64,000 bases of DNA from F1-80-MAGs062 sp046345315. GTDB taxonomy: Bacteria; Planctomycetota; Planctomycetia; Planctomycetales; Planctomycetaceae. Below, in pieces: positions 43,697-52,610 of this stretch. Within the stretch, counting starts at the first letter, position 1. Every line of letters begins with the position of its first letter. The stretch is taken from contig JBKDKA010000253.1 of assembly GCA_046345315.1 (NCBI GenBank), forward strand, positions 17,117-81,116, read 5' to 3'. Position numbers and translations under genes: made by a program. Below the pieces are notes generated by a model. That model was not told the origin of the DNA. It saw only the letters and a list, made by a program, of their open reading frames with translations, and made no database searches.

Positions 43697-45978
43697 TTCG
43701 ATTCCAGCTCCCGGAACTTCAGGCACGCTCCAGCGAGAACGATACAGGGGATCAGAAACCCAACGAGAACAGCGGCGGCGGGAAGCACCGCCGTATCCAC
43801 CGGCACATCAAAACCCTTCTCGACGTATGCCGACGCATCACTGAAGACTGCAAAATCCGGTATGATGCGGCTGGCTAACCAGAGCATTCCGCGCGATACA
43901 AGATCGAGAGCCTTCACAACATTCTGAGTGACTTCCGACGCGTCCATGCCCACCTGCGGATTTCGATGCTGAATGATCATCGCTGCTGATTCAATCATCC
44001 CGGTGCCCTGTTCCCCTCCGACGACACGGTAGAGAAACTCCTGAAAGAACTGACCAACGATGAACACGGTGAGCGTAAAGAACACTGCCACCGGACCTTT
44101 CACAACACAACTCGCCGTGACACCGATCACAACCACCAGTACCAGCATCATTCCGGTTGTCAGAATCGCTTTTGAATATCCCGAAAGGAAGCTTCGGTCC
44201 GGCAGTCGAACGAACAGGTCCGGACGAGCCATTCCCAGAAACATCTGATCGTCCAGGCAGGAAACCTCAACGCGAAGCTGGCCTTCCCGAGTAAGCTGAT
44301 CGAACAGATCAAACTCCATTGCCCAGCCTTCGCTGTCCTGTGACGCCAGAAGGTCCCGACGAATCAGATCATCAAAGAATGCAAACCATCTGCGACCGTC
44401 TGCAATGGTGAGTTTGTTTTCCTTCACCACGAGTGCACCTGACTCGACCTGTTCCTTCAGAACCTCCATCAGCAATTCGGCATTCAGCTGTGAGATCGCT
44501 CCTCCTTCTGCAACCGCGTCCACCGCTCCTCCAGCGATCTGGCCGTTCTCAGCGAGCTTTCCCGCGTCGTTCAGCTGGTTAATGCGAGTCGCAAGAAATT
44601 TAGCGAGCGTTTCAGATTCCGCGATTGCTCGCACCTTCCGTGGAATCTTCATGACATTGTCACCATCATGAAATTCAGAAATTCCAAATGATGGCAGCGG
44701 TACTTCAGTCCGTGAAAGGTTCTCCTGAAGATCGTCCGAATTGGTACGGAGGAATTCCGACAGCTTCTCTCCGGCAACTGCGACCGCTTCAAACGCCGCC
44801 TTCCCGGCTGCTTCGGACTGTTCGCCCGCCTGTTTGGCCGCCGTGCTCACACCAGCAAGCTCTTTCGAGAAACCAGTGAAGAGTTTTGGGTCAAACGCGA
44901 CGAGGAACTGCGATGCCTGATTCAGCCCGGAGGCAAGATTCTTGAAGTCAGCCGCTCGAAAATCTCCCGGCGACGTCCTGAGTTTCTCGGAGATCGTCTT
45001 CAGATGATCGGCAGCAGTGCGGAACTGACCTTCACGCAGTGCAGTAGAAAAGTCCGCCATCGAGGCTCCCGGATTCAGACCGCTGAATGCCAGTTCCCTG
45101 GGATTCTGAATCAGCGTGTACTGGGCTTCGAGCCCTTCTCGAACGGATTTTTCAGTTCCCTTGTGGGTTCGAAAAGCCTCAAATCTTGACTCAAGGATGA
45201 GCTCATCCCCGACGTTTTCCGGCGTAATGTCCGGGAAAATCCAGACTGCTCGAGTGCGTGTGTTTCCCTGAATGTAAGAACGATACATCCAGGTATCACC
45301 CACGTTGATTCCCTGCTCCCTCGGTCGCCCTTCAAGGTCGATGAAATAAAGAGTACCAAACACGGGAACGCGACACGTCAGCCGATCTCGAACTGCTTCG
45401 GGAATCTGTCGCTGAATCCAGATGTAACCGATCACCCCCATCACCGCCAGAACCAGCACCGTGACGACACTGAATCCAAGCATTCGCCCGAGGACGATTT
45501 CGAGCCGGCGAGCCGGTTTCGTCACAACTGTGTGAAGAGATCGAAGACGGATATCTTCCGGAATCCCCCAGCAGCTCAGAAAAATCACGGCCGGAAGAAT
45601 GAGCCACGCGATCGTTGTCAGAACGAACGTGATGTGAACGTTCACCTGAAGCTCGGGGCGTTCATTGGAATTCGAGATGAACCACCCGGCAAACATCAGC
45701 AGCACCGCGAATACAACAAAGACGAGCAGCGCCTTGCGCCGCACCGCTTCCTTGAAGGTCAGGTTGGTGACGGCGAATATTCGCCGCGGCGACAGCGAAA
45801 GAATATCACTGCGATAGCTGGAGACACCGGCCCAGAACCGGCGACTTCCAAGACGGCCGTATCGTGCCGTCATCAGAAGATAAACGACTCCGAGCCCACC
45901 GGCGAAGACCACCGCAACAATCAGCAGCCACTGAGCGAGGCCGAGCAGAATATTGAAGCTGACAGGATTGAAATCCAT
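43693..45978 (-). CDS. ABC-2 type permease with a very large internal insert
   Basis: 761 residues. Four membrane helices lie in the first 190 residues (LLIVAVVFAGGLGVVYLLM, LLVFVVFAVLLMFAGWFI, FVLTTIAWLILPAVIFLSC, VTVLVLAVMGVIGYIW). A long soluble region follows (about 190-585), with SVREGLEAQYTLIQNPREL and many Ala/Glu-rich helices. Further helices from about 590 (AILTTGMMLVLVVVIGV, FFTLTVFIVGQFF, AAVLVGFLIPCIVLAGACL) close the protein. The GIPEDIRLRSLHTVVTKPARR segment is the coupling region seen in ABC-2 permeases. The soluble insert is presumably extracytoplasmic. It follows the ATPase gene after 124 bases. Confidence 0.75.
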   Translation of the reverse strand: MDFNPVSFNILLGLAQWLLIVAVVFAGGLGVVYLLMTARYGRLGSRRFWAGVSSYRSDILSLSPRRIFAVTNLTFKEAVRRKALLVFVVFAVLLMFAGWFISNSNERPELQVNVHITFVLTTIAWLILPAVIFLSCWGIPEDIRLRSLHTVVTKPARRLEIVLGRMLGFSVVTVLVLAVMGVIGYIWIQRQIPEAVRDRLTCRVPVFGTLYFIDLEGRPREQGINVGDTWMYRSYIQGNTRTRAVWIFPDITPENVGDELILESRFEAFRTHKGTEKSVREGLEAQYTLIQNPRELAFSGLNPGASMADFSTALREGQFRTAADHLKTISEKLRTSPGDFRAADFKNLASGLNQASQFLVAFDPKLFTGFSKELAGVSTAAKQAGEQSEAAGKAAFEAVAVAGEKLSEFLRTNSDDLQENLSRTEVPLPSFGISEFHDGDNVMKIPRKVRAIAESETLAKFLATRINQLNDAGKLAENGQIAGGAVDAVAEGGAISQLNAELLMEVLKEQVESGALVVKENKLTIADGRRWFAFFDDLIRRDLLASQDSEGWAMEFDLFDQLTREGQLRVEVSCLDDQMFLGMARPDLFVRLPDRSFLSGYSKAILTTGMMLVLVVVIGVTASCVVKGPVAVFFTLTVFIVGQFFQEFLYRVVGGEQGTGMIESAAMIIQHRNPQVGMDASEVTQNVVKALDLVSRGMLWLASRIIPDFAVFSDASAYVEKGFDVPVDTAVLPAAAVLVGFLIPCIVLAGACLKFRELESK

Positions 45979-46102
45979 GTTTCAGGAATCCGAACTTAAA
46001 AAAAGGGGCAGAACAGATTTCGGACCTTTCGGTCAATCACGCAGACGAAGAACAGAGACTTCGCTCAGGGACACCGCAACAGCCTCACGGCAGTGCGGCC
46101 CG

Positions 46103-47032
46103 CTAGCTGCCGGACTTCTTGTCGCCACCAGCACCGGCACCCGCAGCAATCTCTTCCGTTGAAAACCGTCGCCCAGGACGCTCGCCGCTCTCGCGGATCG
46201 TTCGCAGGAACAGCTCTTCGAGATCCGCTTTCGGACGCTGAATGACAGGGTCCCCGATGTTGTGCTTCTGCAGGACCGCCTTGATGTCGGCCACCGCTGC
46301 GTCACTGAGATTCGACGTTCGGATCTGCATCTCGTCACGCAGTTCAAGAAGCTCGTCCACACGCCCAAGAACCTTCAGTTCACCCTGAAACAGAACGGCG
46401 ATCCGATCACAGACGTCCTGAACGTCCGCCAGCTGATGACTGCACATCACGACCGTCTTGCCCTGAGCTTTCAGCTTCAGGATCAGGTCTTTCATTTCTC
46501 GTGTTCCGAGAGGGTCGAGTCCGCTGGTAGGCTCGTCAAGAAGCACGAGTTCCGGGTCGTTAATGAGTGCCTGTGCCAGTCCGATGCGGCGAGTCATCCC
46601 CTTGGAGTACTCCTTCAGCTGACGGCGACGAGCTTTTCCGAGCCCGACCATCTCAATCAGCTCGTCTGTCCGCCGCACTCGCTCCGCAGCAGACATCGTG
46701 AACAGACGTCCGTAAAAATCGAGCGTCTCGTCTGCATTCAGAAAACGATAAAGGTAAGACTCTTCCGGAAGGTATCCGATCTTCTCGTTCTTGCTGACGT
46801 CGGAAGCCGGCTTTCCGAGAATCTTCATTTCTCCGGAAGTCGGAAACAGAAGCCCCAGGAGCATCTTCATGGTTGTTGTCTTGCCCGAACCGTTCGGACC
46901 CAGCAACCCGAAGACTTCACCACGATAAACATCCATGCTGAGACTCTTGACCGCAAGAACTTTCTTTCGGCCCCAGAAGTCACGGTAAATTTTGGAAAGA
47001 TTCCGAATCTCGATGACGGCTTCGTTCTGCAT
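46103..47032 (-). CDS. ABC transporter ATP-binding protein
   Basis: 309-residue ATPase with Walker A GPNGSGKTTT (residues 45-54), a Q-loop-like EKIGYLPEES, signature YSKGM, Walker B ELVLLDEPTSGLD and switch His in VMCSHQ. The C-terminal extension after residue 230 includes a DUF4162-like VLGRVDELLEL stretch and a Gly/Ala/Ser-rich tail. Homologues energise ABC-2 exporters, and the two permeases encoded downstream fit this. It is the first gene of a four-gene minus-strand operon. The tail is low-complexity and may be unstructured. Confidence 0.9.
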   Translation of the reverse strand: MQNEAVIEIRNLSKIYRDFWGRKKVLAVKSLSMDVYRGEVFGLLGPNGSGKTTTMKMLLGLLFPTSGEMKILGKPASDVSKNEKIGYLPEESYLYRFLNADETLDFYGRLFTMSAAERVRRTDELIEMVGLGKARRRQLKEYSKGMTRRIGLAQALINDPELVLLDEPTSGLDPLGTREMKDLILKLKAQGKTVVMCSHQLADVQDVCDRIAVLFQGELKVLGRVDELLELRDEMQIRTSNLSDAAVADIKAVLQKHNIGDPVIQRPKADLEELFLRTIRESGERPGRRFSTEEIAAGAGAGGDKKSGS

Positions 47033-47415
47033 GTCGGCTTCTTTATTCAGCTGGGAGTCTCAGAATTCAGGCCGAAAAGGCCTGAAGTCGGCAGAAAAAT
47101 TGGCAAGGGACTGGCCACAGATCGGCGAACAGGGTCCAACGTGTACGAAGATTACGCAGAAATCCGCACCTCTGTTTGCAATTTTCCTCCGCGAAGCCAT
47201 CTTCCCGGGAAACCATCCCGTTTCCGTCTCCGCCGCTGCACGCTCGGGGACTCTCTGAATTGCGAGATTCCCGAATCTTTCCCGGCGGGAAGGACCGTTT
47301 CCGGGAGGCGATTCGATACTCTGAAGACCGAATTTTCAGTGCCGCGTCATTTCCCGCGTCGCGATGCTGCTGCTTCCGTCTGAGGACGGGATTCTCCTTT
47401 TCGGATGGCTCAGAT
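47033..47415. other. Divergent intergenic region, ABC exporter / queC
   Basis: 383 bases between head-to-head genes. A plus-strand open frame starting at 47176 runs into queC, but its first 80 codons have no similarity, so they are treated as leader. I looked for a preQ1 riboswitch here and did not find one. Several short inverted repeats rich in GGGA/TCCC occur (47265-47315), without a clear role. Confidence 0.5.
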
Positions 47416-48123
47416 ATGTCTCCGGCGAGTACCAATCGACCAAAAGCCGTCGTTCTGGTAAGTGGTGGACTTGATTCCGCGACGGTTCTGGCAATTGCCC
47501 GGAATCAAGGCTACGACACGATTGCGATTTCATTCGACTATGGTCAGCGCCATCGATTTGAGCTCGATGCTGCCAGCCGCGTCTGTCAGGCTCTCGGCGT
47601 CGCAGAACATGTTGTCTTCAGGCTGGATACAGGGATCTTCCGAGGGTCGGCCCTCACGGATCAGATCGCCGTTCCACACGGACGATCGGAAGCGGATATC
47701 TCCGAGGGAATTCCTGTAACCTATGTTCCGGCTCGCAATACGATCTTCCTGTCGGTGGCTCTGGGGCTGGCGGAATCCTGTGAGGCCACGGATCTGTTCA
47801 TCGGTGTCAACGCCGTTGACTACAGCGGATATCCGGACTGTCGACCGGAATTCATTCAGGCATTCGAAAAAATGGCCAACCTCGCAACGCGGTCCGGCGT
47901 TGAGGGGCGGAAGTTTCGAATCCACACTCCTTTGATTCAGATGACCAAGGCAGAGATCATCCGGACAGGCGTTCAGATAGGCGTTGATTATTCCATGACG
48001 CACAGCTGTTATGACCCGTCGCCGGACGGGGCTTCGTGCGGTGAGTGTGACTCCTGCCAGCTTCGACTCAGAGGTTTTCGCGAGGCAGGCCTGACTGACC
48101 AGGCTCGCTACATCTCCCGGTGA
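47416..48123 (+). CDS. queC: 7-cyano-7-deazaguanine synthase
   Basis: 235-residue ATP-dependent enzyme that converts 7-carboxy-7-deazaguanine to preQ0 in queuosine synthesis. PP-loop SGGLDSAT at residues 16-23; VTYVPARNTIFLSVALGLAE and DYSGYPDCRPEFI are typical; four zinc-binding cysteines stand at 198, 208, 211 and 214 (GASCGECDSC). The ATG at 47416 was chosen over an upstream in-frame start because the PP-loop then falls at the usual distance. No other queuosine genes are in the window. It is divergent from the ABC exporter and convergent with the 269-residue protein gene. Confidence 0.93.
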   Translation: MSPASTNRPKAVVLVSGGLDSATVLAIARNQGYDTIAISFDYGQRHRFELDAASRVCQALGVAEHVVFRLDTGIFRGSALTDQIAVPHGRSEADISEGIPVTYVPARNTIFLSVALGLAESCEATDLFIGVNAVDYSGYPDCRPEFIQAFEKMANLATRSGVEGRKFRIHTPLIQMTKAEIIRTGVQIGVDYSMTHSCYDPSPDGASCGECDSCQLRLRGFREAGLTDQARYISR

Positions 48124-48176
48124 CCGATTGGTGATTCATCCCGGTGCAGACTTCGCAATTTGAAGACTTCAGCAGT

Positions 48177-48986
48177 TCAGGATGTGCGTTCAGTTTCGGA
48201 TTCGCGTTCACCTTTCGATTCGCTCGGACTGCTCTCCGAAGATTCACTCTTCGCGGATTCAAGCAGTCGGTCAACGCTTCGCCAGCGACAGAACGAACCT
48301 ACCACAGTCTCAATCCAGTGGTCATCTGCTTCAGAGTCATCGCTTTGAGACGGCGGCTCCGTGCCAGGAAGCGAAATGGCAAACTGCAGCCAGCGGCCCG
48401 TCCAGTCGTCATTTTCCTCCACAGAACGAATGTTTTCGATTCGCAGAATACGAGTCAGGATACTGCGCAGAATTTCCGGAAGGACGAGCGCCTGAAACTC
48501 CGGCGACTGCACCAGAGAATGGCCACGGGTACACCGCGAGTTGATGAGGAGAATCGGTTCCTCCGAAAAGTCGATTCGCCAGATCTCTCTGCCGAGATCC
48601 TGTGTTCTCACGGCCAGCAGTGGGACTCGCATGAGTGAAGCTCGATGCTCATCCTTCGGAAGAATCCGATCTGCGACGCCAAGCAGGCGTCCTCGTGGGG
48701 GAGTAGAAGAGATCACTTTGACACGAAATCGAACTCCCGCTGCCGTGCCGAATTCCGAAAGCCGGCAGTTGGACGGCGGTGTCAGATTGCCGACAGTTCC
48801 GAATTCGAAGCGGATCAGTTCCAGCTGACGCCAGGCTTCCACCACAACGCGGGCGTCCGAAGGAAACAGATACTTTTCAAGATTCAGGTCGACCTGGAAT
48901 GTCTCAATCCCACCAATCCCGGTCACTCGGATCTGAACGTGGTTCTGTGAAATCCGGCGACGACCGGTGAAATTCAGACGAGCCAT
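48177..48986 (-). CDS. Unrecognised partner protein of the GHKL ATPase
   Basis: 269 residues with no signal peptide. It begins MARLNFTGRRRISQNHVQIRV, followed by FQVDLNLEKYLFPSDARVVVEAW, then FEFGTVGNL; the first 200 residues look like beta-rich and mixed alpha/beta structure. The last 40 residues are Ser/Glu-rich, probably disordered. No family was recognised. The start ATG shares its A with the stop TGA of the upstream GHKL gene (TGATG), so the two proteins are made in a coupled way and probably form a complex. This is an inferred functional partner, not a proven one. Confidence 0.65.
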   Translation of the reverse strand: MARLNFTGRRRISQNHVQIRVTGIGGIETFQVDLNLEKYLFPSDARVVVEAWRQLELIRFEFGTVGNLTPPSNCRLSEFGTAAGVRFRVKVISSTPPRGRLLGVADRILPKDEHRASLMRVPLLAVRTQDLGREIWRIDFSEEPILLINSRCTRGHSLVQSPEFQALVLPEILRSILTRILRIENIRSVEENDDWTGRWLQFAISLPGTEPPSQSDDSEADDHWIETVVGSFCRWRSVDRLLESAKSESSESSPSESKGERESETERTS

Positions 48987-50938
48987 CAGACGGATTCCTT
49001 CGTCTGGGCTGTCCTGAGATACAGATCTCGATTTGGATCAAAACCCGTCACCATGACGCGAAAATCGGATCGATCCGGACGAATTTCCAGAACATTCGGC
49101 GAAGGAACTTCAATCCGTGCTCCCTCGACCTCAATCATTACCGGGGATTCATCCAGTCGAAAGTCCGCAGAATTGAAGTTTCGCAGCGGATTACCGCCTC
49201 GGCGATCGTAAGCCACTGAGATGCTGATCACAACACCGGTTGCTGCCTGGAGATCTCCCGGGTTTTCGTCGATGCGGTTTCGGCAACCGATGACACGGAA
49301 GCCCCCGTTTCTCCTTGTTACACGACAAAGCTTTGGTCGATCAGCTCCGGTGGACGTTTTTCGAGCATTGCGCAGCTGTGCGGGGAGCCTGCTGTGCGAC
49401 TGTCGCGATGAGAATCCGACAGGACTCCCCTGACCAGTTGTTCCGATTGAGAAAACATCCAGAAGAACCTCCGGATCCTGCGATGCCGGAGATTCCTGAA
49501 GGTACTGACAAAGGTCGGCAGTGGCGTTTCGAATTAACCGGAGTGTTGCACTGCCATGTAGATATCGGCCCTTGAAATGCGATGTTTCTTCAATCCACTC
49601 TGTGTGAGCCGGATTTTCTGCGTCGCCCAGAAACCGACAGATGGCGGGATCCTCGGAAATGACCAGTGAGCACACATCTCGCGTCGGTCGACACCGAACA
49701 TCGGAGATCACAAGTCCATTGCGAATAAAGAGCGGTCTGCTGCGAGATGACTCTTCCCGCCGCTGAATCATCACGTCGAAGTACGACGGGACGGGGTCCG
49801 ATCCTTTTCGCTGAATCGGAACTGAGACTCGAACGACAGCTCTGCCGTCAGCCTGAAATTCCCGCCGCATCGATTCCATGACAGAAATCGGAAGTTCCTG
49901 CTGATTCCATCGAGGCGCACCTTTTCGTGCAACGACAGGCAGTCGCGTGAACTCACCGTCTGCGATTCGTTTCTGACCCCAGACGGCCAGGCTCAGCAGT
50001 GGCGTCAACTGACGAGCGACATCCTCATGGCAGTGGCGAATGACTTCAGGAAGAGATTGCGACTGAATCACAAACTGCTGGTCAGGCCCTTCCACTGTCA
50101 TCGCAAGTTCATCGTTCAGAATCGCCCAGAAGTAATCCTGAAGAATGCAGCTGATCAGGTCAGTTGTGGTCCATGTCCGATCGCAGTACGGAACAACGAC
50201 TGAAAGCCCGGGTTCTCTGCGTCGTTCAAGTGCGAAGTCTTCTTCGAAATCCCGAAGAATGTCTTCATCTTCGATCGGCGGAGCGACTTCCTTTTTGTCA
50301 GGCTTTGTTCCAAACCATCCGTCGGGCGTATAACTGGTGCCGTCGACCTGATGCGACCTCAGAATGCTCTGACCGACGAGCATTCTTCGGTGATCTTCAG
50401 ACCGGACGGTGAGCCCGAAGAAGGATCGAACCTGACTGCTTCGGGGAAAGACGAACTTGCCGAGCCCCCAGCGTCCGCGACCGGTTTCGCCACTGTCCAC
50501 GGCAGATTCTGTTTTGTTGGACTGGCCCTCAGCACGAAAGAAATAGTAAAACGGATTTTTGCTGTCGGGAATCTCGTGATACTGCTCGGGGTCACCGTTC
50601 AGACCAGTCGTGCCACTGTCTTCGATGGTCAGAAACACGCAGGGTTCTTCACGGTCAGGAACGTTCCGAAGTCCGCTCTGATCGCTGCGAAAGTGGTCAA
50701 ATGCTCCGCGAAACCATCTGCGAGCTCGCTTCGGTGACAGTGCATTCATTTCGCCGGAAAGAAAGAACCGAACCGCAACCGGACCGGTGACTTCCGGACG
50801 TCGCGCGTCCAGTGAGTTCTGCATGGATTCCCGCACCAGCGCACGGAGTTCGCTGTCACAGGCAAAGAACTCACCCTGCATCGCTTCGCGATTCTTGAAT
50901 CGCGGATTCACCTTGTTGAAATGCCACTCGGGTTTCAC
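48986..50938 (-). CDS. GHKL (Bergerat-fold) ATPase of unknown role
   Basis: 650 residues. Bergerat motifs are visible: N-box LVRESMQNSLDA (Glu37, Asn41), G1 box LTIEDSGTTG (Asp107, Gly109, Gly112), and G2 box GRGRWGLGK at 153-161. ATP binding is therefore likely. After the ATPase comes a GLSVVVPY segment near 244, then a long mixed region to residue 650 with no named domain. It resembles Hsp90/MutL-like GHKL proteins but is not a histidine kinase: no dimerisation or phospho-acceptor helix is seen. Its stop overlaps the start of the partner gene, and no other gene is in this minus-strand unit. Defence or repair are possible roles, but neither is shown. Confidence 0.78.
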   Translation of the reverse strand: MKPEWHFNKVNPRFKNREAMQGEFFACDSELRALVRESMQNSLDARRPEVTGPVAVRFFLSGEMNALSPKRARRWFRGAFDHFRSDQSGLRNVPDREEPCVFLTIEDSGTTGLNGDPEQYHEIPDSKNPFYYFFRAEGQSNKTESAVDSGETGRGRWGLGKFVFPRSSQVRSFFGLTVRSEDHRRMLVGQSILRSHQVDGTSYTPDGWFGTKPDKKEVAPPIEDEDILRDFEEDFALERRREPGLSVVVPYCDRTWTTTDLISCILQDYFWAILNDELAMTVEGPDQQFVIQSQSLPEVIRHCHEDVARQLTPLLSLAVWGQKRIADGEFTRLPVVARKGAPRWNQQELPISVMESMRREFQADGRAVVRVSVPIQRKGSDPVPSYFDVMIQRREESSRSRPLFIRNGLVISDVRCRPTRDVCSLVISEDPAICRFLGDAENPAHTEWIEETSHFKGRYLHGSATLRLIRNATADLCQYLQESPASQDPEVLLDVFSIGTTGQGSPVGFSSRQSHSRLPAQLRNARKTSTGADRPKLCRVTRRNGGFRVIGCRNRIDENPGDLQAATGVVISISVAYDRRGGNPLRNFNSADFRLDESPVMIEVEGARIEVPSPNVLEIRPDRSDFRVMVTGFDPNRDLYLRTAQTKESV

Positions 50939-51460
50939 GCTCTGATTTCCGTGTCTGAACCATCGGCTCCGTTACGCTTTCAGACTACACAGGGACTCAT
51001 GGCCTTCAAGTCAGCAGCGCAAACCTCCGCACCGTTCCGAAAAATCTCCCCGGACCGAACGCTACAATCCGTCAACTTCGATGCCCCGGCAGTCAGAACA
51101 TCTGCACGGATAATTCCGGTTCTCCCGATTACTTCAGCGATCCTGATTAACGGGTGATCTGAGCAATCGGCAGACGGAAATGCTCCGTTCGCGATCGTGC
51201 GACTGTTCTCCCGAAAGGGGCTGAACTGTTCCGGATGAGGGTTTTCGGAGGCCGGTACGTCGTGTACCGTGCGGAAGAAAAATGTGCAGAATTCATTCAA
51301 TCAGAGTCAGGTCTGGCAGAGCGTGTTTCGAACCCGGGACAGGCACGCTTGCAGTTGCAGAATTTGCGGGAAAACACCGCGTCCATCGGGAGCCAGTCCC
51401 GGGTTCGAAACCACCTGTATTTTTTGGTGATCACTTGTGTGGAAGGAAAATGAAGACCGT
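50939..51460. other. Divergent intergenic region with a repeat element
   Basis: 522 bases between the GHKL gene and the Tat-exported isomerase gene. It contains repeat copy 5 and no convincing coding frame. Promoters for both flanking genes should lie here. Confidence 0.55.
51325..51411 (-). repeat. Terminal-inverted-repeat element, copy 5 (best preserved)
   Basis: 87 bp. The outer 16 bases, GTTTCGAACCCGGGAC, are a perfect inverted match to the other end. The interior GCGGGAAAACACCGC matches, inverted, the interior of copy 3. It stands 50 bases before the start of the isomerase gene. Confidence 0.9.
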
Positions 51461-52447
51461 ATGAGCCATCGTCGAGCTTTTCTGAAATCCGGTTTGGGTG
51501 TCGCAGCGGGAATGGCGGGCAGCACTGCATCAATGGTCACCGGATCAAATCTTTCCGGCCCCACATCGCTGTCAGCTGCGGAAGTACCTGCGACGGGAAC
51601 CACTCGCCCGAAGTTTCGATATTGCCTGAATACCGGCACCATTCGTGGACAGGAACTCGGCATCGAGCAGGAAATTCGCGTCGCGGCCGCCGCGGGTTAT
51701 GATGGCATTGAACCCTGGGTTCGAAGCATCAACCTGTATGTCGAAAAGGGAGGAAAGCTTTCTGATCTCAGGAAGCTGATTTCAGACAGCGGCCTTACAG
51801 TCGACAGTGCGATTGCGTTTTCGCAATGGATCGTGGACGACCCGGAGAAACGACGACTTGGGCTTGAGGAAGCACGACGCGATATGGAAGTGCTGCGAGA
51901 AATCGGCGGCACTCGAATTGCGGCTCCACCGGCGGGAGCCACTTCCGAAGGCAAGCTGGATCTGTTCGCTGTTGCCGAACGCTATCGAACGCTGCTTCAG
52001 CTGGGCGATGAGATCGGAGTCGTGCCGCAGCTTGAGGTCTGGGGATTTTCGGTGAACCTCTCACGGCTCGGCGAAACAGTGATGGCGTGCACCGAAGCCG
52101 ATCACCCGAAATCCTGCATCCTGCCGGACATTTATCACATCTTCAAAGGCGGCTCCGGATTTGGTGGCCTGAAGCTGCTGAGCGATGCTGCGGTTCATGT
52201 GCTTCACGTGAATGACTATCCCGCGAGTCCGCCTCGAGCGGAGATGAATGATTCTCATCGCGTCTATCCGGGCGACGGTGTTGCGCCAGTGTCTGAAATA
52301 CTTCAGATGCTGGGATGTTCCTGCAGTGAGCTGACTCTGTCTCTGGAACTCTTCAATCGCGATTACTGGAAACAGGATGCCGCTCTGGTTGCAAAGACGG
52401 GGCTCGAGAAAATGCGAGCGTCCGTCGCAGCCGCGTTTCCCGGATGA
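51461..52447 (+). CDS. Tat-exported sugar phosphate isomerase/epimerase-like protein
   Basis: 328 residues. The N-terminus MSHRRAFLKSGLGVAAGMAG carries the twin-arginine signal, so it is probably exported folded. A TIM-barrel domain follows, with YCLNTGTIRGQELGIEQEI, AAAAGYDGIEPWV, LPDIYHIFKGG and LHVNDYPASPP, the AP_endonuc_2/xylose isomerase-like pattern with metal-binding Glu, Asp and His positions. Such proteins are common in planctomycetes, with mostly unknown substrates. The ATG at 51461 is preferred to the upstream GTG at 51437, because it puts the RR motif at the start. A repeat element lies just upstream. Confidence 0.82.
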   Translation: MSHRRAFLKSGLGVAAGMAGSTASMVTGSNLSGPTSLSAAEVPATGTTRPKFRYCLNTGTIRGQELGIEQEIRVAAAAGYDGIEPWVRSINLYVEKGGKLSDLRKLISDSGLTVDSAIAFSQWIVDDPEKRRLGLEEARRDMEVLREIGGTRIAAPPAGATSEGKLDLFAVAERYRTLLQLGDEIGVVPQLEVWGFSVNLSRLGETVMACTEADHPKSCILPDIYHIFKGGSGFGGLKLLSDAAVHVLHVNDYPASPPRAEMNDSHRVYPGDGVAPVSEILQMLGCSCSELTLSLELFNRDYWKQDAALVAKTGLEKMRASVAAAFPG

Positions 52448-52610
52448 TCGTCTGGTCCGACGCATGAACAGTTCAGCTGGCTCATTCCCGGAGGCTGAGT
52501 CAATCCGGAACAAAGACCACGGAAAGAGATGTCTGCACCAGTGTGACCGGTATCTCGCCTGAATTTCTGAACACAACACCGATTTCACAACAACGTTTCG
52601 AGAGTTATCA

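Noticed and set aside
47033..47415. preQ1 riboswitch upstream of queC
   Set aside because: No matching hairpin-plus-A-rich-tail pattern could be found; the leader has only GC-rich short repeats.
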